Source: Schizochytrium sp. TIO01 (lineage: Eukaryota; Sar; Bigyra; Thraustochytrida; Thraustochytriidae). Taken from it: a stretch of DNA of 64,000 nt. The position numbers and the translations under genes were made by a program. Positions 19,687 through 31,530 of the stretch are shown here, piece after piece. The notes beneath the pieces are model-generated. The model saw only the letters and a program-made list of their open reading frames with translations. It was not told where the DNA came from and made no database searches. How positions within the stretch are numbered: the stretch's first letter is position 1; every line of letters begins with the position of its first letter. The DNA lies in NCBI GenBank assembly GCA_004764695.1, contig SMSO01000034.1, forward strand, positions 2,860,501 through 2,924,500, read 5' to 3'.

Positions 19687-20339
19687 GAAAGGAATGACGA
19701 GATCCGTACTCCAAGAGCTGCGATTGCATTGCATTGAGTGGTAAGCTCTTATACGTAAAATTCTAATATTATAGAGAACTAAATATAAAGAAATAATCAG
19801 CATTTGGGATTATACGAAACCCCTATCTGTTGTTTTGTTAGTCTAAACACCATCGATTTTGTCACGATGTATACATCTTGGCAATTTAAATAGAGCCTAT
19901 GTTGGCGGGTTGATTCATCGACGTGAGAAACAATGATCCCAAAAAGTTTGTGAATGCTTTAATGAATGAAAAGTTCAGTATAATCGTATAAATGAACTAG
20001 AAGCTACGAGTAGCAAAAAGAATAGAGTACACCAGCGAACAGTAGTCGAATGGAGGTTGGCTTTCACCAAAGCTTAGCTTCCTCAAAAGATCTCTTACAC
20101 GATAGTAGAGATGATTCTAACTTGGCAGCTTCGATCACTATGTGATGGGAGATTTTTCTAAAAGCAAAAGAGAAGAACAAAGTAGGGTGGCATTTCAACT
20201 CTAGAACAGAGCTTAAGCAAAACCTAGCGAAAACAAAAGATTGAGCCCAGGAAACAAATCATGTGAGGTTATATGCAGCAAAATCTTATGGTCATCTTTT
20301 GGTAGGTTAGTGTAGCGATTCTAAGTTTGGATTGCTAAT
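19687..20339. other. Convergent 3' spacer
   Basis: 653 bp, AT-rich, between the ends of symplekin (plus) and the small secreted protein gene (minus). Nothing beyond expected 3' UTRs is seen. Confidence 0.45.
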
Positions 20340-20843
20340 TTAGGAGTCGCCAAACCATTCAAGACAAGTGATTGATGCTTTAAAATCCCCGGTGGATGCC
20401 ATACGCTCACACAAATAGCCTTCGTCGCCAGGAAACTCTCTGTAACAATAGTTTGGTTCATACAGGCCATAGTTGATGCCTGCTTCGATAAGTTGAAAGG
20501 TTCCCACCTTACAGTTATCCATAGAACGGCACGAGTAGTGGTCCTCGTTCATGCGCTTCATTCTTCTACGAATCCACATCATCGTTTTGGTACGTGCCTT
20601 TTCTTTCCTTGCCAGAGACATAGTGCTTGAAAGCTTCGTGGCAAGATTGTCGAGTTTGGATGTAAATTTCTTTTTGTTCCGAACACAGATTAATTCGTCG
20701 ATGTTGCTGCATCCATCAACCACGTACTGCGACAGAGTTTTTGGTATACATTCGTAAACCTTATCGTCGGTGGCAGTGCCAGATGTGATGATCGCTGCCA
20801 AGCATACCAACAAGATCGTTAGATGTGCCAGCTTGAATGCCAT
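20340..20843 (-). CDS. Small secreted cysteine-rich protein, family unknown
   Basis: 167 residues from ATG at 20843. Residues 1-24 form a textbook signal peptide (MAFKLAHLTILLVCLAAIIT, then SGTATDD with likely cleavage after Ala24). The mature part has eight cysteines, an even number, in two groups: YEC, DGC and LIC near the N-terminus, and YSC, DNC, NYC, YLC and ITC near the C-terminus, separated by a basic Lys/Arg-rich helix. This suggests a disulfide-bonded extracellular or vacuolar protein. No known family is recognised. A CTATATAG element at about 21032-21041 on this strand lies ~190 bp upstream of the start and could be the TATA box. Confidence 0.75.
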   Translation of the reverse strand: MAFKLAHLTILLVCLAAIITSGTATDDKVYECIPKTLSQYVVDGCSNIDELICVRNKKKFTSKLDNLATKLSSTMSLARKEKARTKTMMWIRRRMKRMNEDHYSCRSMDNCKVGTFQLIEAGINYGLYEPNYCYREFPGDEGYLCERMASTGDFKASITCLEWFGDS

Positions 20844-23800
20844 CCTCCTTTATGATGGTCTTCGCGCGGCAACTGATCAACAACAAAACCCGCTGCAGGA
20901 ACTGCTTCTTTTACCAGCAACAACAATCAACCTCTGGAACGTATCTCGAATTGGGCGCCCACGAGTGAGCAAATCTTTTGCCAGCTTACTTCAAAGTTAG
21001 GCAACAACAACCCTGCGCTGTTGTTGGTGCACCTATATAGGAAGGGGCTACTCAAGGGTTCTGGTGATATGGTTTTGCTGGTGACATAACAGGCAGTACA
21101 TTTTTTAATTTCTAATTTTATTCACTTAAAATTTAATACTAGTATTTCCTCCAACCTTAAAGAAGAAAAAAAGAAAAGAAAAAACGTCTTACTACTTATA
21201 TGGCTAGTAGTACCTACCTACTTGTTTCTTCATTTCTCTCGCCTGAAGAAAGAAAGGGAAATTTAAATTAAAAAAAAGTGCGAAGCGCAGTGGATACTGG
21301 AAAAGAAAACTGGAGAATTAATTGTCTGATGAAAGCACTCTGTTTATTCGTCCATTGCACACTCTGCCACTTCTGCGACTGTGCAACGCCGTGGCAGTGC
21401 GTGCGAACACCAAAGGACCTCAGACTTTCAGAGCCAAAACAGGCCCTGAGGCCGTCCTTGTCTAGATCACGATGATGACATGTGTCGATACCATGCAAGT
21501 CCATGCAGCGTCCGAATTACAGAACTGTGTTTTCATGATCTTTCTCAAACAGATCAGACAACAAAAACCGCGACGGGTAAAAGGGTGGCATAACTCAGAC
21601 CAAAGACGAACTGCACCTCAGCTAATTAACAGCCCCAGAAAGGCTCTCGCCTATGGTTAGTAAAGGGAGAAGGACCTGGAGTCTCTGCGCAAACAAAGCA
21701 AAATGCGCAGAACAGTAGGCACGGGAAGCAGTAGGTGCACGTGAAGGAGGGCGCTAGTTCCCCGACGTCTGCTGTGCTTGGCCTTCTTTTTTTTGGCCCT
21801 CTTTCTTTTGTTTCTCTCCGCAAAATGGGAAAATGCTCATTGAATTAGGCACAGTTCATAGTTCTCTTCTCAAGTTTTCCCTTTTTGCCAAAATTTAAAG
21901 AAAGAGAGAAAAAAGAAAAGAAAAGAAAGTGCGGAAATGTGCGAAGCAAGAAGTAATGGAGTACCTGCGAGAATGGATATTCAACAATAAAACTTCGTGG
22001 GTCCTAAGACATTCTGCACGCAGAGGCGTTTGCTTTCGACTGGTAGGACCAGCTCGATTAGCGAGTGCCCAGGAAAGAAATACACTTCAACTGAGACGCG
22101 TGCGTCTAAAAAGGGCAAAATATAGAAAGGAGAAAGGACTCCACGTTGGGCTCAACACATTCGATTAAAATATTTCCTATTTTTGCGAAATAGGAAATAA
22201 AAGTTTAAAAGTGCCACACACGTAAAACGAAAATAAATGGCGTGCGCGAGACCCTCGCGGTATAGGAAAGAGGTCCTGAGGGAGAAAGCCTGAGATTATC
22301 GTCGCGCGCGAGAGCTTACGTACATGTAGATAGAATATACTGGTTGTAGAGAACATATGGGGCCCTCATGCTTGAAGCAATTCCTTTGTTGGATCTGAGC
22401 GAGGATGTGTTCGGCCCAAGCTGATGCACATGTACCATTGGAACAGTCTTTTAGGGCCCTCTTTCATTTACTCCTTTCTTCCTCTTTCTTCTAAAAAAAT
22501 ACTTTTAAAAGTTTGATGCTCTGGTTTGATTTTATTTGATTTTTCGGGGACTTGACCGTCTTGTGCAGCGGCGCGTGGATGCACGGACAGCGCCTCTCGG
22601 GACCTCATGTCCATCCCAATCGTTTGCTGTCTACTACGATTGCTGGAGATTCTGTGTCGCAATTACCTTACTTTTCTTCAATATGTTAGGTATGGCCAGA
22701 AGTATAGACAGGCACAGGAAGTACAACTTGAAGCCAAATCAGCTTGCTTTCTGTTCCTTGCTTCCCTAATTCGCGCGGAATGTGCTCTCCTGCAATTGTT
22801 TATTTGAGCATAGTGACAAAGAAATAACACCATGGCATTTACATCTCATTTCCATATGATTAAACACCCAGAAGTTCCCAAGCAGATAATATGGATAATC
22901 TCGCAAGTTGGACTCATTACTAAAAGAAACTGCGTACAATATGTCAGTTATCCCAGAACACCCAGAACACAGTGCTACATAGATGAATGGATACATGAAA
23001 TCCTTAGGAAGCGCAGCACATTCGTTCTATCATGTATGACATTGTTGTTCTAAATGCAACGCACTCTTGAAGTTGACTATCCGCGACTATTAGCTCCCAA
23101 AGAAACAATCCAGGACAAGGTAAATACAGATCTTGGTTTAGATTTTGCCGGGCAATCAAGCTATTCCTAACCCATGCATTTGTACACATGTTGGCTTTCG
23201 CTTAATCTGGAGCTGTGCAATTGCTCATCGATTTTTTTTTTTTTTCTGATGCAGCAATTAGTACATGACTTAGAAAACACAGATACTAGATGAAGATGTA
23301 AAGATCATGTATTTGGAAGCCAACGAAGAAATTGGATAACAAGTATCAATATCGTTACCAGCTGCATATGAATATATATAGCTTTCCGACTATAAATATT
23401 GCTAAGCCTGTAACGATCCCATAATTCGATATAGGCTAGGCACAAAATGTCTTCCCGTATTCCCCCCCATTCTTTCTGAAGTTATGGGGGCAGAAATAAA
23501 CCATTCATGGTTTTCTCGAGTTCAACCTGTGATGATTTCTGCCGACTAGAAACGAGCTCTTCTTTCAAAGCCTAGTGTTCCCGATCTTTTACTCAAGCCG
23601 CACCATATGAAAACATTTACCACGCTTGGGTAGCCTTTTGAAAAAAATTATCTGCGCTGACAATTCGCCAAAAAGCTGGAAAGCCGTTGGGAGGTTGGAA
23701 GGGAAATGGAGGGAAAATAAAACTCATTGACAGAATGATTTCCTCCTCCTTAAAATGAAACAAAGGAAAGAAAGAGTGTGAAGGGATATTCACTATTATA

Positions 23801-25433
23801 CCACGCCATTCGGGAAGGGCATTCTGCGTTCCCACTAGTACATTCTTTGAGAACTGCGAATGCCTATATTTTTCTGATGCCGAGATAGATTGCCTTGCAC
23901 TCATGTGGTGTGCTTACTAAGCTCTTTAGTTGTTCTCGCACCATCTACCGCAGAAACGGAAAGAAAATACTGAACCTGTGCATGCACAAAATAGCATGAG
24001 ATCAACTCAGCGAGGCATGAAGAAGTGGACTGTAGAGAGATATAATGACGACAACAAAGAAGAAAGGCATTAGCTTCCTTTAGAATTTTATTTTAAAAAA
24101 TCAAAGTAATAAAAAGAAAAAGAAAAAAACAGAGATAAGACAAATATTGTACAGAAAGTTGCTACACCACCAAGAAAAAGAGCAACGAAAGTTTATTTGG
24201 TTGCTTAGAGTCCGTTATTGAATGGGAATATTCTTGATATAAAGTATTACTTGATCTATGTTTTTAATTATAGGATACTGAGAATGATGTGCAATAGAGA
24301 TACTGGTTTCCACAACAGGGTTTCAATAAGTTTGATATAATTATCAATTGAAACCGACACCATCACATTCATGGCGATTTGAATAGAGTGAACTAAAGGG
24401 CCAGCGATACTTTGTTAGTTCTCACGCATGGGACTATATAGTGCAACTGTTTTAATGAAAATGAACTTCCTTAAACTAGAAAAGTCTCCCCTAATTGCGT
24501 TCTGTACCTTCGTGATCGTTTGAGAACAGGACCTTATATCTAGATCAGTAAAACTAAGTGTCCCTAAATTCATGGCTAGATGCTCTAGATTTACATTTCA
24601 CTCCCACGGTGTGTTTGACTTGAAGAATTCATAAACTTGTCACCGAAAACCATGACATGAAATTCTGTTCAGATGCATAACGAGAAATACAAGTCAAGCC
24701 TTGCTAGACACAGACACACGCATGCTCGCTGAACTGATCTCTCAAGTGCTTGGCTCCTTCTATGCTTGATTTCTGTACCATCTGTGTTCATATTTATCTG
24801 CTTGACTATCTCTGTAGCACTTGCTTGTCAACCCGATCATTAAAAAGAATGCATTTTCAGTGCAATCGTGTAGACGAATTACAGTCCATAGAGTTCTAAC
24901 ACCTCTTTAAATTCACAACATGATCAGATCCATCACAATACGCACCTCTCTTCGTGGGATTTGTTCAAGAACCGTCCAGGGTTTGAAAGTCAGGACCTGG
25001 TAGCCCGCAGCCTCTTACCGTATATATATACGTAGAATATTAGTAGATACTATATACTTACTATTAGTAGGTAGGGTGCTGTTCTAGTTCTTCAAGTTTT
25101 TAATCTTCTCTCCTCTCAATCGATACAACAAACCCCTTCATTCGATCCTTGGGACTTGCCTGGGAATCCCAAAGAAGGAGAAGCCCTGGACGCTGTGCGC
25201 AAGCTGTACGGGACATCCGCGTCGAGGACACGTGCGCGCCACGTGAATTCAGTAGCGTACCCGCACCGTACACGCCACTTTCCCGCACGCTGGGAAGAAA
25301 TCATCACGTACATTAGATACTGCTTGGGATATTTGTATTTCGGGCCGTCGTCACGTTTGTGGCCTACTCTTTCAACCTAGACATCGTTGATAACGACAAC
25401 TAGAAGCGAAGACCTCCCATCCTCTGAACAACA
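20844..25433. other. Long gene-poor AT-rich region
   Basis: 4.6 kb without a supportable gene. All frames are short, mutually overlapping and without domain signals. Homopolymer and purine runs occur (21165-21185, 21900-21930, 23231-23246, 24110-24130). TATATATATA at 25021-25032, about 400 bp upstream of the next start, is a candidate core promoter for the phospholipase B-like gene. No tRNA or other structured RNA was recognised. Confidence 0.4.
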
Positions 25434-27221
25434 ATGCATGGTCTTTGGGCACTCGCGGTTACGGCTGCGCTTTTGTTCACCGCACCTACAACTGTCGTTG
25501 CAGCGGGCACTGCTTCGACTACCTCAGAGGTGCCGAGCCGCTTTGCGGTTGTACGCAAGACATCCAAAGCATCTAGAGGCGTCCTGAATGGCGAAGCTTT
25601 CAGTGTAGACCTTGATGTAGCAAGCGTAGATGGCGTCGCATGGGGAAGTTTTGACGATGGTCTCAACATGACCGGTTGGGGTGTGCTCAAGATCCACACG
25701 AACTCTTCGTTCTCTGATGAAGAGCAAGCATACGCTGCTGGTGTCTTGGAAGGTTATCTGACTGCTGAGCACATTTACACCACCTCGCGTGATGTTGTGC
25801 AGGCGATCTTTAATGCCGATCAAATGCCCGAAAAGGTTAGTGAGTTTATGAAGAAACAGGAGTCATGGACTCGGGACTCCATCAAGAAGAACAAGGCACA
25901 TGACTCCCTTTGGCGTCATGTAGGCTTTGTCATGGCTCAATACGATGGCCTTCAAGCTGGATACGCAAAACGTGCTTCAAAGGATGTACCTAAGCTCGAG
26001 AGTTGGAACTTTGCAATGCTCAATGGTGTAGGCGACCTGATTGATCTTAAGCAAGCTTTGAACTCCACTAAGCGCCATGGAACTGACTTCCACAAGATGA
26101 AGCGTCGTGATGCCGAGCTGTTGCATGCGCGGTCCACTCACTGCTCAGCTCTGGTCAAGGTCACAGCCGACTTTAGTGATATCCTCATGGGTCACAGCTC
26201 TTGGTATGTGTTCGCCAACACAAACAGAATTTTCAAGCATTATTACTTTGACTTTAATGACGAGTCGACATCAGCCAAGGGTATCTCCTTCTCCTCGTAC
26301 CCTGGCTTTCTAGAGTCATTAGATGACTTTTACATGCTCTCTAATGGTATTGCATGGACGCAAACTACCAACGGCATCCTAAACTTTGATGTATACGACC
26401 TTCTGCGGCCGGACACCCTTTTGGCTTGGCAGCGTGTTCGTGCTGCTAGTGCCATTGCATCCTCAGGTCCCGAGTGGTTCAAGGCTTTCCGTCAGCATGC
26501 GAGTGGCACCTACGCTAACCAATACATGATTGTTGACTTCAACAAGTTTGAGCCCCTTCAGCCGCTCAAAAACGACACCCTTTGGGTCATTGAAGAAATG
26601 CCTGGAGTTGTGATTGGCCGTGACCAGACAGAGGTCTTGCGCCGGGGATACTGGCCTAGCTACAACGTTCCGTTCTACCCTGAAATCTACGCCAAGAGTG
26701 GCTATGCTTCTGTTGCGGCTAAGCAAGGGCCTTATTTTACCTATGAGCTTGCTCCCCGCGCAAAGATCTTCCGTCGTGATCACAACAATGTGCACGATCT
26801 CGCATCCTTGAAGGAGATTCTCCGAAGCAACGACTACCTCCACGACCCATTCTCCCTTGATGCAGGCAAGCCAAACCCCATGTACACAATTTGCAGTCGC
26901 GGCGATCTCATGTCTGACAAGCCTATTCCTGATGGATGCTACGACACCAAGGTCACCAGCTACAAGAGTGGCGTCATGGACCGTAAGGCACACATTATCA
27001 ACGGAATGACACGCGGTAAGAATGGCAACTCTCTGCCTGCTTTTGAATGGTCTCAGTTTCCTGAGCTTCGCCACGAGGGTCTGCCAGCTCGGTATGACTT
27101 CGAGTTCATGGAGACCAGCCCAGAATTAAAGATGCCCAAGAAGAACGAAGTTACGGAGCAGATCTCGACTACTTCGCTCTTACGTCAGCAAGAGCCTCAG
27201 CAAGCCATGAAGCTGCGTTAG
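25434..27221 (+). CDS. Phospholipase B-like lysosomal Ntn-type hydrolase (PLBD family)
   Basis: 595 residues from ATG 25434. Residues 1-24 are a signal peptide (MHGLWALAVTAALLFTAPTT, then VVAAG). The family (animal PLBD1/2, Dictyostelium PlbA) are secretory/lysosomal N-terminal-nucleophile hydrolases acting on phospholipid acyl chains or related amides, activated by self-cleavage before a Cys. Family hallmarks seen: GWGVLKIHTNSSFSDEEQAY, GVLEGYLTAEHIY, the nucleophile motif STHCSALVK with predicted catalytic Cys237, ILMGHSSWYVF, SSYPGFLESLDDFYML, ANQYMIVDFNKF, EEMPGVVIGRDQTEVLRRGY, and the C-terminal ICSRGDL with GCYDTKVTS. Several NxS/T sequons fit a glycosylated luminal protein. Length is normal for the family. 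Confidence 0.93.
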   Translation: MHGLWALAVTAALLFTAPTTVVAAGTASTTSEVPSRFAVVRKTSKASRGVLNGEAFSVDLDVASVDGVAWGSFDDGLNMTGWGVLKIHTNSSFSDEEQAYAAGVLEGYLTAEHIYTTSRDVVQAIFNADQMPEKVSEFMKKQESWTRDSIKKNKAHDSLWRHVGFVMAQYDGLQAGYAKRASKDVPKLESWNFAMLNGVGDLIDLKQALNSTKRHGTDFHKMKRRDAELLHARSTHCSALVKVTADFSDILMGHSSWYVFANTNRIFKHYYFDFNDESTSAKGISFSSYPGFLESLDDFYMLSNGIAWTQTTNGILNFDVYDLLRPDTLLAWQRVRAASAIASSGPEWFKAFRQHASGTYANQYMIVDFNKFEPLQPLKNDTLWVIEEMPGVVIGRDQTEVLRRGYWPSYNVPFYPEIYAKSGYASVAAKQGPYFTYELAPRAKIFRRDHNNVHDLASLKEILRSNDYLHDPFSLDAGKPNPMYTICSRGDLMSDKPIPDGCYDTKVTSYKSGVMDRKAHIINGMTRGKNGNSLPAFEWSQFPELRHEGLPARYDFEFMETSPELKMPKKNEVTEQISTTSLLRQQEPQQAMKLR

Positions 27222-28066
27222 TATTTTCAATCTTTTTATCTTTTGTAAATTGCAAAAAGATCTATTTTTGATTTTGTGCATTATTTGGCCTATGAGTCAG
27301 TCGATGAAAGTATTCTGAATCCAGATGTGTCTTCAGAGCATCTGGTCCACATATTTTCTTGGTTTTTTATGCATCAAAGCGGCATGTCATAGGAATTGTG
27401 AACTTGCAAGAACCCAAGGAGAGAATACCAAGAGGAAAATATAATTAAAAGACAGATGTGAAAAATCATTTTGTTAATTTCGCGGGTTGTTACGAGTTAA
27501 AAGCCGCCCTGATCGATTCTTTTTATAAGGATATTATTCTGATTTGGAATGACACAATAAACTTGAAGTTGTATGAACGCCAATAACCGATCAATGGTCT
27601 GTCAATTCGGTCCTGAATAAACTTCAAATTGTAGGTGACATCTTCTTCACGGAAATAACTTTAGCTGCATGTGTGAACACAGAGCCTTGGATTGATGAGA
27701 CAATGCATTCCTTCTTCTTGTGAATTAAAATAGAATGTATCGCTGCATCGAAAATAAAAATGATGAATCGCGGGTTGTTTCTTTTAAGGCTCGCCGCCCA
27801 GACCGATCTCTCACACAAGTGCGGGGATTGCTACCTCGACACGTTGTATTGCACATCGTATTGTCACGAATGAATTCTGTTTGCCCTGTCTAGGGTTCCA
27901 AGACGAGGACTAAATTCAAGGAAAGTGGGGAAACACTAATTGATCTTCTCATTCAACAGAAAATACTGCGACTCCCAAGCGCCAGGTGTCAGTCGCAATT
28001 GAGGTACTCTGCTGAAGAAACGATAGACCTGTATGTGATGGTATGTATATTTCACATACAGCTTGT
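27222..28066. other. Convergent 3' spacer
   Basis: 845 bp between the phospholipase B-like gene and the TauD-like gene, tail to tail. AT-rich; no gene, RNA or repeat is supported. Confidence 0.45.
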
Positions 28067-28981
28067 TTACATCTTACCCTTGGAGGGTTGACCGTAACGA
28101 GCCTGGGTGCGGAAGAGCAGACGCGGGTGGTTGCCATAACCTCCCATGGAGCGGTGGCAAACCTGTAGGTTGTCCCACATAAGGATATCTCCTTGCTCCC
28201 ACTGGTGCTCATAAGTGTATCCATTCTCACACATGTCAGCCCAGAGGTCCTCGTTGGGCTTCCAGTGCTCCTTGCGCTTCTGATCAAACAAGCCCTTGGG
28301 AGTGAATGGGCAGTACAGAGTCTCCTGGCCAGTAATAGGGTGAGGGTACACGCAGGGGAGTGTCACATCCGGAAGAAGCTCTTCTGGCTTTGCGTTCTTG
28401 AAGTCTGAGATCCATTTGCACGAGACAAGGCATGTGGAGTCGCGGAGACGCTGCTTCTCTTCGGCAGAGAACATGTCCGAGTGAAGTGCCATGGTTGTGT
28501 CCATGAATCCGGTGTTGCCACCGACAGGTGGAATGACCTTTGCGTGGAGCAAGTTCACAAGGCGATATCCAGGCATGCCCCAAAAGTTGCCATCGTGATG
28601 CCAGTACTCAGCAGCAGTGACGCGAGGAACAACACTGCCATCAACCTTGATGTTTCCAACACGAACAACCTCAGGGTGGCCAGGGTCGCGGTTATCAAAT
28701 GCAAAGCATGAAGGGAGAAGCGTGGGTTCTCCGAGACGAGCTGTGAGCTCCTTGAGTTCCGAAGGAGTGAGGTCTTGGCCCTTGACGCAGACAATACCGT
28801 GTTTCCAGAGTTTGTCTGCGACCTCTTTTTTGAAGCTGGCATCATCAAGCTCTAGAACGCTGCGTCCGTCAAGGTCAATCGCTGTGTATCTGTTCTTCAA
28901 GACGCCGTCCTTGGGTGTTGGGAACCTCATGGCCGGAGTCGGCATGTCATCTGCCTTGCTAGTCGCTGCGCTTGCAGACAT
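28067..28981 (-). CDS. TauD/TfdA-family Fe(II)/2-oxoglutarate-dependent dioxygenase
   Basis: 304 residues from ATG 28981. It is a double-stranded beta-helix oxygenase that couples 2-oxoglutarate decarboxylation to hydroxylation of a small acid substrate; the substrate cannot be told from sequence. The iron-binding triad is visible: His128 and Asp130 in YWHHDGNFWGMPG, and distal His276 in QVCHRSMGGYGNHPR. Arg287 or Arg291 (PRLLFRTQ) is the likely 2-oxoglutarate carboxylate ligand. The N-terminal KHGIVCVKGQDLTPSELKEL is also typical. There is no targeting signal, so it is probably cytosolic. The 5' leader holds a CAA-rich microsatellite about 45-60 nt upstream of the ATG. Confidence 0.92.
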   Translation of the reverse strand: MSASAATSKADDMPTPAMRFPTPKDGVLKNRYTAIDLDGRSVLELDDASFKKEVADKLWKHGIVCVKGQDLTPSELKELTARLGEPTLLPSCFAFDNRDPGHPEVVRVGNIKVDGSVVPRVTAAEYWHHDGNFWGMPGYRLVNLLHAKVIPPVGGNTGFMDTTMALHSDMFSAEEKQRLRDSTCLVSCKWISDFKNAKPEELLPDVTLPCVYPHPITGQETLYCPFTPKGLFDQKRKEHWKPNEDLWADMCENGYTYEHQWEQGDILMWDNLQVCHRSMGGYGNHPRLLFRTQARYGQPSKGKM

Positions 28982-29022
28982 TTTTGCAACTTTCCCCTGT
29001 GAATCTGCTATTGAGCTCTGCT

Positions 29023-29062
29023 ACTGTTGTTGTTGTTGTTGCTGCAACTGCTGCTTCTGTTG
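29023..29062. repeat. GTT/GCT trinucleotide repeat in the TauD-like gene leader
   Basis: On the plus strand TGTTGTTGTTGTTGTTGCTG and related triplets. It reads as CAA/CAG repeats in the presumed 5' UTR of the dioxygenase mRNA. Confidence 0.8.
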
Positions 29063-30205
29063 CTTCTTGTCGAATCGACGACTTCGATTCTCGGAATTTG
29101 GGTTTGCCTTCCTTGACCTACTAGCGAAAGCAAAAGAGAAATAAAGAAACAGAGGAAGAATCTCCTCTCACTTTTCTTTTCAAAGAGAGAATGTAATGAC
29201 TTGGAGTGCCGCACTGTTACTGTTTCTCTTTAACTAAAACATTACCACAACACAACCTCGAAGTTGATATGTCCTCTCTCTTCTCCATCCTCATCGTTTT
29301 CTCGCTCTGCTGAAGCGCATTTCTTGCTAGTGTAAAGAGTAGCTAATTTACTAAGTCAATACTCTGTTGAGAACAATTCTCGCGAACAGAGCGAATGTTC
29401 CACCCTATTCCTCAATAACTCGTCTTTTATACTTATCGCTCCACGGGCTCTGAGGTTGAAGATAGAGGCGGTGCGGGCGGGACGGCTGCTGCTCTTGCCG
29501 CATCCAAGCGCCCGTCAGCAGGGGCAAGCAGGCCAAGCAAGCCACACCAAGGTTGACTCGGACTGCTCGGAGACGCATAAACTAAACTATCCCATAGTAC
29601 TCACTCCTCTCTTTCCTATACTCCACTTGCACCCGTATTCTCTACTTGCGCATACCGGTTTAACCCACTTACGCTCGCCCAAGCGAACAGGAGCCTCCCT
29701 TCGCTGTACGCTTTCCCACCGGACACCGCGTCATTAACAAACCCAATTCGAAATTGAATTACCTTTGTCTTGTAGAAAGCCACCGAAGGGGTGAAGGAGT
29801 TCGGCGCATGTCAGGGCGGAACACGCGTCAGGGGAGCCAATCGCGGCCTGTGGAGACACACCCCAAGTGTACCATTTCCCTGCGTTACCCTGTTGTGCAT
29901 CTCCGTATACAGTGAAGTAAAGTTGTATAGGTGGTTTACAGCTGCCGTATACTGCACTTGCAGGGCAGTGCAAGTGGAGAATCGAGGAAATGTCCTCCGC
30001 TGAGCTGCCCACTTCGCTATGTTTCATGATGAAGATTACCAATTTGGTAAACTTGCAGTGGAAGGAAGCATTTGTGAAGGATTGAAGTCTCGTGATGAAT
30101 AGCGCGAGCGTGACTATAAATATAAGTATGATTGCAGTGTCTGTGCTGAGTAGTGGTCACTTTCGAGGAGGAGGAGTGTCATACGCAGAGGGCCATGTGA
30201 ATAAT

Positions 30206-30250
30206 GAGAAGAAGAAGAAGAAGAAGAAGAAGATGATGATGATGATGATG
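30206..30250. repeat. GAA then GAT trinucleotide microsatellite
   Basis: About eight GAA units run directly into about seven GAT units. Confidence 0.9.
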
Positions 30251-30775
30251 ACGTGTGATTCTCTTTCTGGTTCTGGACAAGGGCGACCTGGATGGGAAGG
30301 GGGGAACAAGGCTTAGCGAAACTGCCTTCTACACTGCAATGCACCCGTATCCTCCGCCGCACGTTGCCGCCGTATCCGCAAGAATCCTCCTCGAGGTAGG
30401 GTGCACGCAGCAGCCATACCTACTCGCGACGAGGCAGTAGGTGTTGCGGCACTGCGTCACCACGAGCGCCTTGGCGGCACAGCACAAAGGCCCCTGACCC
30501 TGTCTACGGAACCCGTTGCTGCTGTGCTGTACCTCTCTCGGGCGACCACCGAGAACGAACGATGGGGGTTGGCTGATTGATCGATTGATGGTACCCATGC
30601 GAGGCTGCATCGACGTGAGGCCTCTGCTGCCGCACTTCAGGGTTGGAGGATCGATCGCTCGCACGCGGGGCTTTGGCTCTCTCTGCTGCAGTCAGTGCCT
30701 GAGCATCTGGTGGGCTCTTGGACTCCAAAGATCGCGGTTCCTGCCGCGTCCTCTTCCTCGAGATTCCTACCGGAA

Positions 30776-31175
30776 ATGAAACGTCTCCGGCGCCTGCTCG
30801 GAGACAATGGCCCTGCCGCAGCGGCGACGACGGCGGAGGCGAGGCGCCTGCCTTCCCAGCCAGAGTCCGGCTCTCCGCAGCAGGCAGACGCTGCTGTAAG
30901 GAGGCTTCTTGTCGAGGTGGCCAATGCGCAGAGATCGCAAGAACGGGCATATTTCAAAAACATGCTGCTCGTTGAGCTAGCTCGTTGAGCTCGTTGAGCT
31001 CGTTGAACTCGCTGAAGTCCTCGAGGATGCCGAGGCACAGCAGGCCGCGAGCGAGGGTCAATACGAGGCCGGGCGAGGGCTGAAGTGGTCCTTGGCACGC
31101 CGCTGTCGCGCCGCCGTGAGTCTCTGGAGCGTCTCTCTTCTTGGCTTCTTGTTATGTTATCTTTCTGCCAAGTGA
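30776..31175 (+). pseudogene. Possible coiled-coil, tail-anchored protein broken by a +1 frameshift
   Basis: From ATG 30776 a frame begins MKRLRRLLGDNGPAAA, passes through a helix-forming stretch (AAVRRLLVEVANAQRSQERA) and stops at 30985-30987. The next frame over continues with repeated LVE units, then AEVLEDAEAQQAASEG, a basic segment (LARRCRAA) and a C-terminal hydrophobic stretch (SLWSVSLLGFLLCYLSAK) ending at TGA 31173-31175. Skipping one base near 30980 joins them. The break sits inside a 9-bp tandem repeat (GCTCGTTGA) at 30967-31014 where slippage or an assembly error is plausible. A helix followed by a C-terminal membrane span resembles tail-anchored proteins. There is no homology support and it may be chance in GC-rich DNA. 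Confidence 0.25.
30967..31014. repeat. Imperfect 9-bp tandem repeat (GCTCGTTGA)
   Basis: About five copies of GCTCGTTGA or close variants, one interrupted by GCTA. They would encode Leu-Val-Glu units in one frame. Confidence 0.75.
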
Positions 31176-31530
31176 GAGGGAGAGAGAGCGCCCAGTCAGT
31201 CCTGCACTTTGCATGTTCCTTTCGTGAAGCAAGCAAGCAAGCTCTTTCCGATGGCTCCGTGACCAAACTCTGCGCTGGCCGACTCCAGGAGAGAGACGCC
31301 GCCTCCGCGGGCCCAGCTTCTCGCGAGCTGCTCTGGCGTCGCGAGCGCGTCGTGGTCTTCTGCAAAGATCATCCGCCCTCTCCGGTTTTGAATCTCTGGA
31401 GATAGATATTTCGGCAGCACATTCTTTCTGCCTATCATGGGTCACCATAAGGCCTGATTATGGAAAACTGTAGGAGCGAGCTTTTGAATTTCTTTTTATT
31501 TTTAAAATCTTTCTTCTTTCTTTCTTCGAA

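Noticed and set aside
30637-31365. 242-codon minus-strand frame in a GC-rich block
   Set aside because: Arg/Ser-rich composition typical of chance frames in GC-rich DNA, and no domain. The opposite strand gives a slightly better, though still weak, protein candidate.
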